DNA of 41,167 nucleotides from Candidatus Poseidonia sp. (GTDB taxonomy: Archaea > Thermoplasmatota > Poseidoniia > Poseidoniales > Poseidoniaceae): contig JAURDA010000013.1 in the NCBI GenBank assembly GCA_030828165.1, forward strand, positions 1 through 41,167, in the 5' to 3' direction. The notes below the pieces were generated by a model, which was given only the letters and a program-made list of their open reading frames with translations, made no database searches and was not told where the DNA came from. Position 1 is the stretch's first letter, and each line of letters begins with the position of its first letter. Position numbers and translations under genes: made by a program. Positions 39,674-41,167 of this stretch are shown here, in pieces.

Positions 39674-41167
39674 ATGTCCGAAGCCTTTAGACCTTCAACA
39701 AGCCGTCGTGGAACGATGGGTCAAGCAGCGTCCAAGGCCTCCATCGCCGTCGCGCTCGTCGTTCTGCTGTTCATCTCAACCCTCCCCGTTGACGTTGCAC
39801 CATCCAAAGAGGAATTCTTCACCACCGTTCACCACGCAACACCGATTGGCCAGTCGACCAAACTTACGGTCGGTTCTTGGCCGGACGGTGCGAACCAACG
39901 CGTTCAACTCAGCGTTCCCGATGGACACGCCATCAAATCGTTGGACCTCGCCGTGGAGGCGAGCACCCTCACCAATTCCATCGCCAGCAGCATGACCGAT
40001 GCCGGCGATTTTGACGACAACGCCGTTTACGACGGCATGGATGTGAACGCCACGGAACTCAAGTTGCTTCCTCAGGATTGGGTCTACGATTTCGAATCCG
40101 GCACGTTTTCGTCGGACTGGACCCTGAGCGGGTCGTCAAATTGGGCGATTCAGAGCGGAAGCACTTTGCAAGGGGCTCGTTGGGCAAAAGCCGGCACCAT
40201 CTCCCATAACCAGCAATCCATCATGACCCTTGACGTGTCCCAACTTCCAGCATCCACGGGCACCTTCCAATACAGCGTTTCCTCCGAGTCAAGTTTCGAC
40301 TACCTCGTCTTCTGCATTGACAACACCGGTTGCAGCCGCTCGAGCGGTTACGCCAACCGGTGGTCAGGCACGACCTCCGGGACCCAGACCTTCACGTTCC
40401 CGGCGAGTGCGCAAACCCTCACTTGGAAGTATCACAAAGACGGAAGCGTGAACTCGGGGTCGGATACGGCTTGGGTGGACAACATCCAGATCACGCCGAC
40501 CGCAGGCTCAGGAAACGGGGAGGGCAACTGGACCTCAGCTATCTTCGGACCTTCGTTGCTCGGAAGAGGTGAATCCACCAAACACGGGCTGCTTCACATG
40601 GACTTGATGGACTTGCCCGGTTCGGTGTTTGAGTACCAAATAGTGGATGCCCAAACCTCCGTGGCCGTCCCAGGGTTCGAGAGGCTGACCCTACCGTATG
40701 TTGATTTGGGGATGATCGACGAAGAAGAGCACCCCCTGCTCCGCCTCAAAATCCACATGAAGGAGGCTGCTTCAGGCGGGGGGGCCGAAATTCGGAGCCT
40801 CTCCCACAACGGTTTGATTTCAAAATCCTTCACCACCGACCCCACTGCTGAAGGCTGGCAAATCCAGGGCGGTTCGTGGGCCAACGGTGCCATCTCTTCA
40901 TCCGGTGTTGTCCTTTCAAACAGGTACGATGTTCGTAGTGGCTTTTCGGCCATTGAGGCCAACAACGTTCACACGGGGCCGGGCGTGCTCCAATTTTCCA
41001 CCGACGGTGGAACCACCTGGCAGACCATCGGAGCCCAAGAGAGGCTGCCGTTGGATGAGCCTGCCTTTTCCGTTCAATTCCGAATGGATTCAACGGGAGG
41101 TACGTACACTTGGCAGTCGTTTGAGGTCGAGTTGGTGCGCACGTCGGTCGTGAGCGGGCTTCGCATG
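39674..41167 (+). CDS. Secreted beta-sandwich protein (3' partial)
   Basis: The frame from ATG 39674 stays open for 498 codons to the right edge, so the gene is incomplete. GAGAGG lies just upstream of the ATG. The start MSEAFRPSTSRRGT is followed by the signal-peptide core ASIAVALVVLLFISTLPVDV; ATG 39716 is an alternative. The exported part is Ser/Thr/Trp-rich with beta-type modules. One of them (about 155-280) has DFESGTFSSDW, two Cys (FCIDNTGCSRS) and AWVDNIQI, resembling MAM / jelly-roll binding modules; part of the pattern recurs near the right edge. Likely a cell-surface adhesion or binding protein. Confidence 0.8.
   Translation, partial: MSEAFRPSTSRRGTMGQAASKASIAVALVVLLFISTLPVDVAPSKEEFFTTVHHATPIGQSTKLTVGSWPDGANQRVQLSVPDGHAIKSLDLAVEASTLTNSIASSMTDAGDFDDNAVYDGMDVNATELKLLPQDWVYDFESGTFSSDWTLSGSSNWAIQSGSTLQGARWAKAGTISHNQQSIMTLDVSQLPASTGTFQYSVSSESSFDYLVFCIDNTGCSRSSGYANRWSGTTSGTQTFTFPASAQTLTWKYHKDGSVNSGSDTAWVDNIQITPTAGSGNGEGNWTSAIFGPSLLGRGESTKHGLLHMDLMDLPGSVFEYQIVDAQTSVAVPGFERLTLPYVDLGMIDEEEHPLLRLKIHMKEAASGGGAEIRSLSHNGLISKSFTTDPTAEGWQIQGGSWANGAISSSGVVLSNRYDVRSGFSAIEANNVHTGPGVLQFSTDGGTTWQTIGAQERLPLDEPAFSVQFRMDSTGGTYTWQSFEVELVRTSVVSGLRM

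Overview
The window reads as a piece of a marine planktonic euryarchaeote, most likely Marine Group II (Candidatus Poseidoniales). Clearly archaeal genes are the PurP-type IMP pathway ligase, ribosomal protein S3Ae (eS1), archaeal proteasome beta subunit, the KH/beta-CASP nuclease aCPSF1, ZPR1, a COG1325 exosome-associated protein, archaeal TrpRS and AsnRS, and a DtxR/FeoA metal regulator. They sit among genes usually seen in bacteria: thyA-folA, a PlsC acyltransferase, CspA, nickel superoxide dismutase with its protease, and FdxA-type ferredoxin. Large secreted, membrane-anchored proteins with Asp-rich calcium-binding repeats also fit this group. The assignment rests on gene content only.

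Layout. 1-3437: the end of a giant surface protein with two kinds of Asp-rich repeat, a membrane anchor and an aromatic cytoplasmic tail. 3632-5166: cold-shock protein and purP (convergent). 5227-8295: a minus-strand cluster of three coiled-coil or helical proteins, a GNAT acetyltransferase and a Roadblock-like protein. 8387-15582: a plus-strand run with a secreted protein carrying two cytoplasmic zinc ribbons, a DtxR regulator, a five-helix membrane protein, a third long coiled-coil protein, a sugar-phosphate nucleotidyltransferase and a small protein. 15583-19624 (minus): pdxS, 7Fe ferredoxin, a secreted arylsulfotransferase-like protein and a COG1325 protein. 19771-22003 (plus): S3Ae with a C-terminal SAP domain, an MTAP/MTIP-like phosphorylase and a MazG-like pyrophosphohydrolase, facing folA-thyA-plsC on the minus strand. 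24251-26951: unknown secreted protein and trpS. 26943-28228 (minus): zpr1 and an unknown gene. 28361-30963: psmB and aCPSF1, separated by a strongly structured leader. 30964-32389: small membrane protein, a catalytically degenerate pyruvoyl-arginine-decarboxylase homologue and a zinc-ribbon protein. 32423-32500: tRNA-Pro. 32501-35590: parvulin, GT2 glycosyltransferase, a degenerate GT2-like membrane protein, a HAD phosphatase and a tiny zinc ribbon. 35587-39615: asnS, carbamate kinase, sodN-sodX, tRNA-Lys and rpiA. 39674-41167: the first 498 codons of another secreted protein that runs off the right edge.

Connections. MazG-like protein, DHFR and ThyA form a thymidylate and nucleotide-pool group. 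psmB, aCPSF1, parvulin, zpr1, S3Ae, trpS, asnS and the tRNAs are information and protein-quality functions. SodN-SodX and the ferredoxin point to an aerobic, surface-ocean life. No insertion sequence, CRISPR array, phage gene or rRNA was seen. Gene packing is very dense: many 4-nt ATGA overlaps and abutting stop codons, and no gap over 300 nt.

The observations most worth following are the SAP-domain fusion on S3Ae, the pyruvoyl decarboxylase homologue lacking its self-cleavage serine, the switchable stem-loops ahead of aCPSF1, the coiled-coil family with a shared basic tail, and the zinc-ribbon and aromatic cytoplasmic tails on surface proteins.
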